Part shown: one piece after another, positions 1 to 5,839 of the stretch
How the letters are laid out: each line of letters begins with the position of its first letter
Position numbering within the stretch: position 1 is the stretch's first letter
Assembly: GCA_038226175.1 (NCBI GenBank)
Contig: JBBRQP010000130.1
Location: 1-5,950 of the forward strand
Direction of reading: 5' to 3'
Origin: JBBRQP01 sp038226175
GTDB lineage: Bacteria; Cyanobacteriota; Cyanobacteriia; Gloeobacterales; Anthocerotibacteraceae
Length of the DNA stretch: 5,950 bases
Position numbers and translations under genes: made by a program
The notes under the pieces: model-generated
What the model saw: the letters and a program-made list of their open reading frames with translations, nothing else
The model's database searches: none
What the model was told of the DNA's origin: nothing

Positions 1-231
1 AGTGCGATAGAGTTCCAGCGTCCGTTGCAAGGATTGGACTGCCGCTTCGTACTGAAAGGTCTGCAATTGCTGACAGGCTTGATTCATGAGGTGATTTGCC
101 TCAGCTTGCTGTTCCTGCTTAGTCTGCGCAGCTACAGGAAATACCAAGGCCAGGGGTACCATGTAAAACGGTGCTGCTGGCGTAAGTAGAAGTGTCGCCG
201 TCAGCCACCTTGCTATAAGGGCTTTAGTCAT
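1..231 (-). CDS. Secreted TPR protein, N-terminal part (CHAT-type family likely)
   Basis: This frame is open from the ATG at 231-229 to the left edge, giving 77 codons; the rest of the gene lies outside the window. It begins with a basic start (MTKALIARW) and a hydrophobic stretch to about residue 33, ending near PVAAQ, which looks like a Sec signal peptide cut near residue 34-36. Residues 36-77 are helical and Gln/Ala-rich, with the spacing of a tetratricopeptide repeat (ANHLMNQACQQLQTFQYEAA, then a second helix ending LELYR). This combination is typical of cyanobacterial exported TPR proteins that carry a C-terminal CHAT domain, but that domain cannot be seen here, so the CHAT assignment is inference. 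The frame stays open upstream to a stop near 316, but I see no better start codon; GGGAG about 14 bases before the ATG is a weak ribosome site. It points away from the replication genes and is probably accessory cargo. Confidence 0.75.
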   Translation of the reverse strand, partial: MTKALIARWLTATLLLTPAAPFYMVPLALVFPVAAQTKQEQQAEANHLMNQACQQLQTFQYEAAVQSLQRTLELYRT

Positions 232-254
232 GAGCTGGTAGACTCTCCCATAGT

Positions 255-298
255 AAGGTGCAACCTTTGAGTGTCGGCTGGTTACAGGTTTTGACCTG
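255..298. promoter_or_regulatory. Paired AGGT-N3/4-ACCT inverted repeats upstream of the TPR gene
   Basis: Two short perfect inverted repeats share the same half-sites: AAGGT-GCA-ACCTT at 255-267 and CAGGT-TTTG-ACCTG at 285-298. Their centres are about 30.5 bp apart, close to three DNA turns. They lie 24-67 bp upstream of the TPR gene's ATG (minus strand), where an operator would sit. A possible -10 (TACTAT on the minus strand, 255-250) touches the first repeat, but no good -35 accompanies it. An operator pair is an inference; each 5-bp arm alone could arise by chance. Confidence 0.3.
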
Positions 299-400
299 AC
301 TTTACCATTCCTGCAAGTGGTCTACAGAAAAACAACTAATTTATGGCTCTCTAACTTAACTGGCGGCAAATTCAAAAAGTGGGGGTAGCGCAGATACTGA

Positions 401-440
401 GGTCAGCGGAGCCTACGGCTAAGGGAGTGTCCGGCTGACC
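401..440 (-). terminator. Long stem-loop just past the CyRepA1-like gene
   Basis: GGTCAGC (401-407) pairs with GCTGACC (434-440). The stem continues with GGA (408-410) against TCC (430-432) if one G is bulged. The loop holds a smaller hairpin, AGCC-TAC-GGCT. The structure starts 10 bases after the TAA of the minus-strand replication gene, where a terminator is expected. On the minus strand the nearest T-run (TTTTT) comes more than 20 bases after the stem, so it is not a canonical intrinsic terminator. It may instead act as a 3' end stabiliser or a protein-binding site. Confidence 0.45.
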
Positions 441-450
441 GATAAATCCT

Positions 451-3400
451 TTATTGTCTGCGTTCCCAATCATGCACCAGCAGGATCAACGCATCATCAT
501 ATAGTGGCTCTAGCCATGCCTCACCCGTTATTCGCACATGTCCAACCGTCTCTGATAGATAACCAATCACCGACAGTGGGGTTAGATCTAGGCTCTGGGC
601 GACTTGATGCACCAAAATATTCACTTCTTTCATCGTTTGTGCCACTTTTTGACGGTTGTCGTACCATTTTTTCATCTTTGCTGCGTTTTCTGGCTCGATA
701 CAGTGGAAACGGGTGCGGTTGTCCTTGCGGCGGCTGTCACTGGATGCGCTTTTATTTATTAAAGCCTTATCCACTATCACCCGTGACACACGCCTTTGTT
801 CGTGGGTGAGTTTTAAGCCCATCTTTCTGAGCATGATCCCCAGAAATTGTACGGGGTTTTTGTCGATATCTCTAGGCACAATCAGCTTACAGGCGGCATA
901 CAGTGACCTACTATAGCGTTTGGCAAGTTTAGAAAACTCCCCTAACTGGCTAATGATAAATTCATGCTCTTTTCCAGAAGCTAAATCCTCTATTCCCGCA
1001 CTCTTGAACAGATTATGGTAGAGCTTATGTTGTAAGCGGTGATGGTGCTTATGCTCTCTGTACCAATCACGTTCCAACTCATCCAGCTCGGTTAGCTCGG
1101 CTTCCGTGGCGTGATACTGCTCATATTGTTTGATCTCTAGTCGCAGTTTGCCCTCACGGTCTGCCGCTACTAAATCAGGAGTTACCTCTTGTCCATAAAA
1201 CATCTTGATGCGGTAGCGTTCTAATTCCCAGTGCCGTTCGAGGGGTAAGAAGCCAGTGGCTTCGAGCAGGTCGTGTAATTGCCTATAAAGATTAGGGGTC
1301 AAGTCTTGAGCTAAACAGATACCGCTTAAGCGTCTGAGTTTTAATTGAGCAGCAGAAAACTTACTGCGTTCTCCGGCTATGGCTAAACTGTTTTGACTCT
1401 GAGGAGCAGCATCACTAATGGTATGCCCATCCTGGCGTACCCGATAATCAAAGAACTCACTTAGATGCACAAGCCCCTTAGCCTCTTCGCGCCGGACTGC
1501 ACTCCAAAGGTCAGAGAACCAAACTTGTCGCTCGTTACCCATATTGAGTAAACTACCCGAAGTGAACTGTTCGGCCTGAGCAAAGGCCGACTCAATCCAA
1601 GCTCTGTCACGGGGTCTGAGGCTCAAACGTTCTTCCACCCAGTACTCAATTTGCTTACTTCTAGGATGGCGTATCCTGCCCTGTTGTTGGTAGAGATCAG
1701 TGGGTAAGGTGGTATTGCCCACCCCACAGAGAAAAACTCTATCAAAGTGTTCAACGTCAATGGAAACGCCTGTGCCGATAGTGGGTGAGTACAATAGACA
1801 ATCCACTCCCTCCAGGCGGTCGTTAATATGGTTCAAGAAGTCCTTGTTTTCCTCAGAGATGTTATCTGCATGGATAGCTTTAATACCCAGATTTGGGAAC
1901 TGGTGGGTAAGAGCAAGTTCTAATTTCTTGATATCCTTTTTGGAATTAGAGGCATAGGCGATGCGCTCCCCCCGACTAATGCACTCAAATAAACGAGCTT
2001 GCAGATGCGGTCGGCTAGGATGTTTCAGGAAAGTACGATCTGCTCTCTGATGGTGGTTAAGGAGTAGCTGCGTCTGTCCGGCTTCGATTAGCTTGAGATA
2101 ACTCAACGCTCCTAGGTCAGCATCGAGGGCAATAATATGTTTGGCCTTAGCTAAAACTTCCAGAAGCACTTTAAGAGATTCGTCTAATCTGTCCTTAATA
2201 GTTGCGCCACATAGATGTCTGAAAAACTGTTCGGCCTCGTCCAGGATCACTAGGTCATAAGGCTTCTCACTACTGATATTACCCAAACTATCGGCGCAAA
2301 TAACCAACTTATCAGCGTTACAGCCATCCAGGTAGCATTTAGCATCAAATCGCTCTGCCATCTGCCTAGACAGACTTTGGCGGTGAGTGGGAATAAGAAC
2401 GCGTTCGGCTTGAGCGACTAGGGGTTTAAGAGCGGTGGTCTTGCCTGTAAAAACAGCAGACTTAATCAAAGTGATACGCGCCAGAGCGTTTAAGATAGGC
2501 AGTTGACCTTCCATCCAAGGCTCAGAGAATTCCCTGACCTCGATCCCCTCAGGAATAGGCTCCTCCTCAAATAGCCAAGCGTGATAACTACGGGCGGCGT
2601 TAATGCGTTCATGTAAGGCAGTAATGCCATGAGCTGCTATAAAATCGTCAGCCCCTTTAGCCTCTCCTGGGGGAAGTTCGACAATGCGAACCACAGCGCC
2701 CTGGTCATCGGGTTTATCAACATTTCTATAGTTGGTGAGTAACCTAGACAGTACACATAGAGCAGAGCGTACTTGAGGTTTAATCAGGACATCATTATCA
2801 AAAAGGAGATAGCAGGTACGACCGCCCTGTGCTAAAGCAGCAAGCCAGGGGTGCAGAATACCGTTTTTGCGACAAGTAGAGACCCCAGGTAAAGAGATAG
2901 CAGCGTAACCCGCCGTGAGAAGCGCACCCGCTTTCTTAGCTCCCTCGGTGATGATGATGGGGATTTGTGGATTAGCAAAGACCCAAGACCAGAAGCTGTT
3001 TTGCTCTATCGGTCTGCTCAAAGCATAAGTGTGAGCAACCCGCTCTGCTACCAGTTGCGGCACATCTAAAAGCATGGGTTCCAGGGGTTTACCTTTGGGA
3101 GATAAATACTTAGGGCCAGAGTTAAAGCCCCGGTAAACTATTTTGCGCTGGTACCAAGTGCGCCGCCGTCCAAGCTCTGGATCTACGCCAGCGACAACCC
3201 ATCCGCTGTCGGGATGGTCACGCACATTAAGCTCTATCAAATCGTGATCGACACAGCTTGCCAGCCACTCAGTGCGTGTCAGTGGGTTAAGCAGTGGTGA
3301 TTGGCTAAATAGCTCAGGGATAGGGCTTGGTGTCTTAACTGAGCAAGTTACTTGTGGTCTGGGTTGATATTTAGGTCTGGAATAGGTAGTGGCGACTGGC

Positions 3401-3669
3401 ACCCAAAAGCCACCCATATCTCCGGCCAGAACCTTTTTAAGCCTCCAGCCTTGAAGACTAGGCGGATCACCAGAAGCAGCATAGGTGTGACAAAAGACGC
3501 CGCCTTGGTCAGTAGTTTTGCAGCGTTTAGTTTTAGCGCATAGAGGACATGGGTTATGTTTACCCGCTCTACTGCCGCGTAGACTACGGGCTAGATACTC
3601 GGCTGCTGGGTTATCAGGGTGATAGCCCCAACTATCGCCCATCCCAAGGCTCAAATCTAAATTATCCAT
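451..3669 (-). CDS. CyRepA1-like plasmid replication protein (zinc ribbon, DUF3854/TOPRIM, SF2 helicase)
   Basis: This 1072-residue protein has the order of parts known from the cyanobacterial CyRepA1 family. A zinc ribbon comes first (C41-P-L-C44, C50, C60-H61). A family motif follows at residues 134-149 (EWLASCVDHDLIELNV). A DUF3854/TOPRIM-like region spans about 155-345, with IIITEGAKKAGAL at 238-250 and LLFDND at 288-293. A superfamily-2 helicase core follows: motif I at 404-411 (SAVFTGKT), DEAE at 477-480, ALDAD at 514-518, motif V at 628-638 (SPTIGTGVSID) and motif VI at 661-670 (QQQGRIRHPR). Residues 760-1072 are mostly helical and charged and unassigned. The family member of Synechocystis plasmid pSYSA (Slr7037) is reported as its replication initiator, so DNA unwinding, perhaps with priming, is the likely role. 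Motif I is odd: F407 replaces the glycine usual in AxxGxGKT. No ribosome site precedes the ATG at 3669; M10 is an alternative start. The gene diverges from the iteron region. Family assignment is strong; biochemistry is inferred. Confidence 0.88.
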   Translation of the reverse strand: MDNLDLSLGMGDSWGYHPDNPAAEYLARSLRGSRAGKHNPCPLCAKTKRCKTTDQGGVFCHTYAASGDPPSLQGWRLKKVLAGDMGGFWVPVATTYSRPKYQPRPQVTCSVKTPSPIPELFSQSPLLNPLTRTEWLASCVDHDLIELNVRDHPDSGWVVAGVDPELGRRRTWYQRKIVYRGFNSGPKYLSPKGKPLEPMLLDVPQLVAERVAHTYALSRPIEQNSFWSWVFANPQIPIIITEGAKKAGALLTAGYAAISLPGVSTCRKNGILHPWLAALAQGGRTCYLLFDNDVLIKPQVRSALCVLSRLLTNYRNVDKPDDQGAVVRIVELPPGEAKGADDFIAAHGITALHERINAARSYHAWLFEEEPIPEGIEVREFSEPWMEGQLPILNALARITLIKSAVFTGKTTALKPLVAQAERVLIPTHRQSLSRQMAERFDAKCYLDGCNADKLVICADSLGNISSEKPYDLVILDEAEQFFRHLCGATIKDRLDESLKVLLEVLAKAKHIIALDADLGALSYLKLIEAGQTQLLLNHHQRADRTFLKHPSRPHLQARLFECISRGERIAYASNSKKDIKKLELALTHQFPNLGIKAIHADNISEENKDFLNHINDRLEGVDCLLYSPTIGTGVSIDVEHFDRVFLCGVGNTTLPTDLYQQQGRIRHPRSKQIEYWVEERLSLRPRDRAWIESAFAQAEQFTSGSLLNMGNERQVWFSDLWSAVRREEAKGLVHLSEFFDYRVRQDGHTISDAAPQSQNSLAIAGERSKFSAAQLKLRRLSGICLAQDLTPNLYRQLHDLLEATGFLPLERHWELERYRIKMFYGQEVTPDLVAADREGKLRLEIKQYEQYHATEAELTELDELERDWYREHKHHHRLQHKLYHNLFKSAGIEDLASGKEHEFIISQLGEFSKLAKRYSRSLYAACKLIVPRDIDKNPVQFLGIMLRKMGLKLTHEQRRVSRVIVDKALINKSASSDSRRKDNRTRFHCIEPENAAKMKKWYDNRQKVAQTMKEVNILVHQVAQSLDLTPLSVIGYLSETVGHVRITGEAWLEPLYDDALILLVHDWERRQ

Positions 3670-3980
3670 AACACAACGTGTCCGGCAGCAGTGCGACTAT
3701 CAATAGGCCAATTAAGCCAACGGTTAAGCTGCCAATGGTCATCGAGACTGCAGAGATTGCGATTGATGATGTGCTGGTTAATGCCGCTAGCCAAGCACTC
3801 CGCCAGATGGTGAGGAGAGAGGGCAGGAGACCAGGAATAGGCGTACATCAGGGCAGGAACCAACAAGGAATAACCATTACGCCAAAAATTCCATAGACCA
3901 AACAGGAACTTTCGAGAAAAAGCTCTGGGGCAAGGTTGATAGAGTTGTGGCGGAAAGATAGGTAGAGCGTAACACTCCCT
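3657..3980 (-). pseudogene. Probable relic of a second DUF3854/CyRepA1-type N-terminus
   Basis: The frame is open from after the TAA at 3983-3981 to the TAG at 3659-3657, overlapping the first codons of the CyRepA1-like gene by 13 bases. It has no ATG until 3848 (63 codons from there); a TTG at 3866 would give 69. The product contains ECLASGINQHIINRNL, which lines up with EWLASCVDHDLIELNV (residues 134-149) of the neighbouring large protein: six of 16 identical and four more conservative, with the characteristic ASGI and N spacing of the DUF3854 proteins. What precedes it (a Trp/Phe-rich stretch around FGLWNFWRNGYSLLVPALM) I do not recognise, and nothing after the motif continues the family. 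I read it as a truncated remnant left by duplication or recombination. A short real protein or chance similarity remains possible. Confidence 0.4.
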
Positions 3981-4036
3981 TTATGTCATGCTCAAGGGAT
4001 AAAAAACCGCTATACGCCGGAGTTACATACGCTTTA

Positions 4037-4135
4037 TACGCCAGAGTTACATATGAAAACATACGCCGGAGTTACATACAAAACTGCTCGGCATACGCCG
4101 GAGTTACATATGAAAATGTACGCTGGAGTTACATA
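4037..4135 (+). repeat. Iteron module A (four iterons), first copy of a 99-bp duplication
   Basis: Iterons 2-5 with 8, 15 and 8 bp spacers. By eye it matches 4192-4290 with about six mismatches in 99 bases, including the spacers (CAAAACTGCTCG in both). Matching spacers show that a whole block was duplicated at an offset of 155 bp, rather than single iterons being added. Confidence 0.85.
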
Positions 4136-4142
4136 AGGATTC

Positions 4143-4172
4143 TTGAAACTCCTGTCTTGTGTGCCTTATAAA
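4143..4172 (+). promoter_or_regulatory. Sigma70-type promoter between the two iteron modules
   Basis: TTGAAA (4143-4148) and TATAAA (4167-4172) each match the -35 and -10 consensus at five of six positions, with an 18-bp spacer (17 if TTATAA is taken). Start of transcription would fall near 4179, giving the plus-strand replication gene a leader of about 175 bases that contains iterons 6-10. With iterons on both sides, bound initiator would hinder RNA polymerase, which suggests autorepression. The -35/-10 match is seen; its activity and regulation are inferred. Confidence 0.6.
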
Positions 4173-4191
4173 ATCAGGGTCAAAAAAAACA

Positions 4192-4290
4192 TACGCCGGA
4201 GTTACATACGAAAATATACGCCGGAGTTACATACAAAACTGCTCGACATACGCCGGAGTTACATATGAAAACGTACGCCGGAGTTACATA
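4192..4290 (+). repeat. Iteron module B (four iterons), second copy of the 99-bp duplication
   Basis: Iterons 6-9, all of perfect consensus, with the same 25/32/25 spacing and nearly the same spacers as 4037-4135. It is followed at 4294-4307 by an A-rich box and the tenth iteron (4308-4324), as though a third module had begun or been lost. Module A holds both variant iterons, so B may be the better conserved copy. Confidence 0.85.
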
Positions 4291-4355
4291 CGGAGGGTCA
4301 AAAATCATACGCCGGAGTTACATACGATTTCCAAATTTAGTGCTTCTGCTCCATA

Positions 4356-5528
4356 ATGTTCTTGTTCTGTCCACCCCTAGCGGATACTACTGCTAAGATT
4401 AAGCCGTCACCTCCTGGATATTTTATGGTAGGTAGCAGAGATGTTTTTCCAGTCGATAGCCAACTTTTGATGGTGTTGCCCCGTGCTGGGGCATCGCTAC
4501 GGAATGCTGATGTCCAAGCACCTACTCTCAGGGCGGATGCTGATGGCTATTACTTAGAGGTGCGAGTAGAAGCCAGTGCTGACGATCTCGGTGAGGTGGG
4601 TGTTACCCGGCGTATTCCCTTAGGTGATGTGACCCAAGAAGAATGGGTCGAACTCCAAGAGCGTTATGGCAGCTTAGATTTGAAGAAAGCCTGTACAGAC
4701 CAGGGTATTAGCAAGGGCTTAGAGAAGATTACTGACCGACGTATACAACGGTTATTTATCGCCTTACTAACCTTTTTAAACCCACGTCAAGTGGGAATTG
4801 TCCTTCATCTATACAAGCAGGCAGCAGCCCAGGGCAAAGGTCCGAGGGTTCATATTCGCTCTAATGATCTCCTGGAAAGTTTAGGCTATGCACGGACTCC
4901 CCAGGGCACCTTCCCGGCGAAACTACGTAGCCAGCTTAATCAAGATCTAGTGACTCTCCACCGGACTGAACTAGTCTTTGCTCAATCCCTCCGCAAAGGG
5001 AATAACGTCGGAGCCAAGGTATCGGTGAAAAGTGTTCTGCGGATCAAAGACTATGAAATAGATAACCTGCCCCGTGATTTTGACCTGATTAAAGCGGCAG
5101 ATTATACCCATGAACTTGCCGATGCCTACACCGTAGACCTCGAATTTTTTGAAGGCCCAAGCCGAACGGGCGATTACGTTCTTTTTGCCAACTCCGTTGA
5201 TATTACCCAGAAGCAGGGCAACACCGCTAAAAATGACTATGGGATGAAGCTACTCGTCTACCTTGCTAGCCGGATGAAGTGGGATAGCCTCCGTGATGGC
5301 CAGTACTTAGTTGTCTCTAAACATTACCTATTTAAGAATCTTGATCTCTTAGGGGGCAACGGCTCGCGGAATAATCAAATCTTCTGGCGAACGGTAGATG
5401 AGTTGATAGCAGAAGGATTTCTGCTTCGGGCTCAAGAAGTTCCAGGGAAAAAGCGTGTCCCTAATGTGGAATTCCAGATCAATCCGCAAAAATTGCGGGC
5501 ACAACAACCCAAAGAAGATATGGGGTGA
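4356..5528 (+). CDS. Probable iteron-binding replication initiator with two winged-helix regions
   Basis: This 390-residue basic protein is not one I can name by sequence. Two parts look like winged-helix domains. The first is at about 128-232, with SNDLLESLGY followed by a TPQGTFP turn, then RSQLNQDLVTLHR and a strand pair ending VLRIKDYEI. The second is at about 270-376, with LVVSKHYLFKNLDLLGG, then RNNQIFWRTVDELIAEGFL and a final strand VEFQIN. Paired winged helices are the design of Rep_3/RepA and TrfA-like initiators, and ten iterons lie just upstream, so an origin-binding initiator is the best reading. Residues 1-100 hold a separate beta-rich segment. The ATG at 4356 is the first after the in-frame TAG at 4338 and overlaps a TAA (TAATG); it has no ribosome site. 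M24 (4425) is a plausible alternative start. Expression probably comes from the promoter at 4143-4172, under control of its own product. Confidence 0.65.
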   Translation: MFLFCPPLADTTAKIKPSPPGYFMVGSRDVFPVDSQLLMVLPRAGASLRNADVQAPTLRADADGYYLEVRVEASADDLGEVGVTRRIPLGDVTQEEWVELQERYGSLDLKKACTDQGISKGLEKITDRRIQRLFIALLTFLNPRQVGIVLHLYKQAAAQGKGPRVHIRSNDLLESLGYARTPQGTFPAKLRSQLNQDLVTLHRTELVFAQSLRKGNNVGAKVSVKSVLRIKDYEIDNLPRDFDLIKAADYTHELADAYTVDLEFFEGPSRTGDYVLFANSVDITQKQGNTAKNDYGMKLLVYLASRMKWDSLRDGQYLVVSKHYLFKNLDLLGGNGSRNNQIFWRTVDELIAEGFLLRAQEVPGKKRVPNVEFQINPQKLRAQQPKEDMG

Positions 5529-5538
5529 CAAATATCTC

Positions 5539-5715
5539 ATGGGTGCTTTTAGGACTCATAAAGGTGAAGGTGCTAAGAAGTGGTACACAGCGCGTAACCC
5601 TACCCTTGATTTAAGTAGTGTAGATATTCAACCCGGTCAAAAATTTATACTCATGACGACCGTTAAATTAACTGCTCATGGTAATCCAATTTGGAAAAGT
5701 ACCATGATTTATTAG
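5539..5715 (+). CDS. Small hypothetical protein, 58 residues
   Basis: It begins 10 bases after the stop of the winged-helix replication gene and could share its transcript. The frame opens earlier, inside that gene (ATG at 5455), but that part is only a shadow; 5539 is the first ATG beyond it. The product is basic at the start (HKGEGAKKWYTARNP) and then has an alternating pattern, DLSSVDIQPGQKFILMTTVK and HGNPIWKS, that reads like beta-strands of a real small domain. I recognise no family. The ribosome site is poor (GGGGTGA about 12 bases upstream). It ends just before insertion-sequence DNA, so it could be the truncated start of a longer gene. Confidence 0.35.
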   Translation: MGAFRTHKGEGAKKWYTARNPTLDLSSVDIQPGQKFILMTTVKLTAHGNPIWKSTMIY

Positions 5716-5839
5716 TCACCAATGATCTCCAACAGCAGGTAGGATAAAGTCACTGTCCAATAAAACGGGATAAGGTAAGGAGGATTGAGATGGAGCTAGC
5801 TCGTATTACCTTATACACTTTCCGCTTATAGAATAAGGT
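5716..5839 (+). promoter_or_regulatory. Structured leader of the transposase gene with mini-ORF
   Basis: A consensus ribosome site AAGGAGG (5777-5783) sits six bases before an ATG (5790) that opens only 13 codons (MELARITLYTFRL, stop 5829-5831). ATAAGGTAA (5770-5778) can pair with TTACCTTAT (5806-5814), and the same middle arm can instead pair with ATAAGGTA (5833-5840), which covers the bases at the transposase ATG. A 10-bp palindrome, GAGCTAGCTC, lies at 5793-5802. These look like the parts of a translational switch; no gene other than the mini-ORF fits here. Confidence 0.4.

Larger units (their letters stand above)
4013..4324 (+). repeat. Array of ten 17-bp iterons, consensus TACGCCGGAGTTACATA
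   Basis: Copies start at 4013, 4037, 4062, 4094, 4119, 4192, 4217, 4249, 4274 and 4308, all in the same orientation. Eight are identical; the second has CCA for CCG and the fifth has CTG for CCG. Start-to-start distances are 24, 25, 32, 25, 73, 25, 32, 25 and 34 bp. The repeated 25/32/25 pattern shows two matching modules of four. Short open frames run through the array on both strands only because 25+32 is a multiple of three; they are not genes. The likely ligand is the winged-helix protein encoded immediately downstream. Confidence 0.93.
3995..4355. other. Putative plasmid origin of replication (iteron type)
   Basis: This stretch between the two divergent replication genes has no convincing gene. 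It holds ten direct repeats, a promoter and three A-rich boxes: AGGGATAAAAAACC starting at 3995, AGGGTCAAAAAAAACA at 4176-4191 and AGGGTCAAAAATCA at 4294-4307. Each box directly precedes an iteron (the first, sixth and tenth). Iterons next to an initiator gene are the hallmark of theta-replicating plasmid origins, and A-rich blocks are where strands often open. I found no clear DnaA box in it. Origin function is inferred from layout. Confidence 0.7.

Noticed and set aside
504..1957. Plus-strand frames of 85-101 codons opposite the large replication gene
   Set aside because: They are antisense shadows of a gene with clear domain motifs and show no family features or ribosome sites of their own.
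3662..3670. TTATCCATA, one mismatch from a DnaA box
   Set aside because: It is the start codon region of the large gene (ATG GAT AA), a single copy, and away from the iterons; chance is likely.
427..3686. GTGTCCGGC present at 427-435 and 3678-3686, flanking the large replication gene as direct repeats
   Set aside because: Nine bases with no extended similarity on either side; not enough to claim a target duplication or an attachment site.
3877..4062. Minus-strand 61-codon frame beside the iterons
   Set aside because: Its start is iteron sequence and the rest overlaps, in another frame, the better explained DUF3854-like relic; no family features.
4292..4297. GGAGGG as a ribosome binding site for the initiator gene
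   Set aside because: It is about 58 bases before the ATG at 4356 and no start codon follows at a usable distance.
3983..4356. Plus-strand frames through the iterons encoding repeated YAGVTYEN and IRRSYI units
   Set aside because: The repeat peptide is just the 17-bp iteron read in two frames; 25+32 bp is 19 codons, so the frame stays open by arithmetic. Variation follows the DNA repeat, not protein constraint.
4159..4358. Leader ORF ending in TAATG on the initiator's start codon, suggesting translational coupling
   Set aside because: The only start of this frame (GTG at 4159) lies upstream of the transcription start predicted from the promoter at 4143-4172, it has no ribosome site, and its body is iteron sequence.
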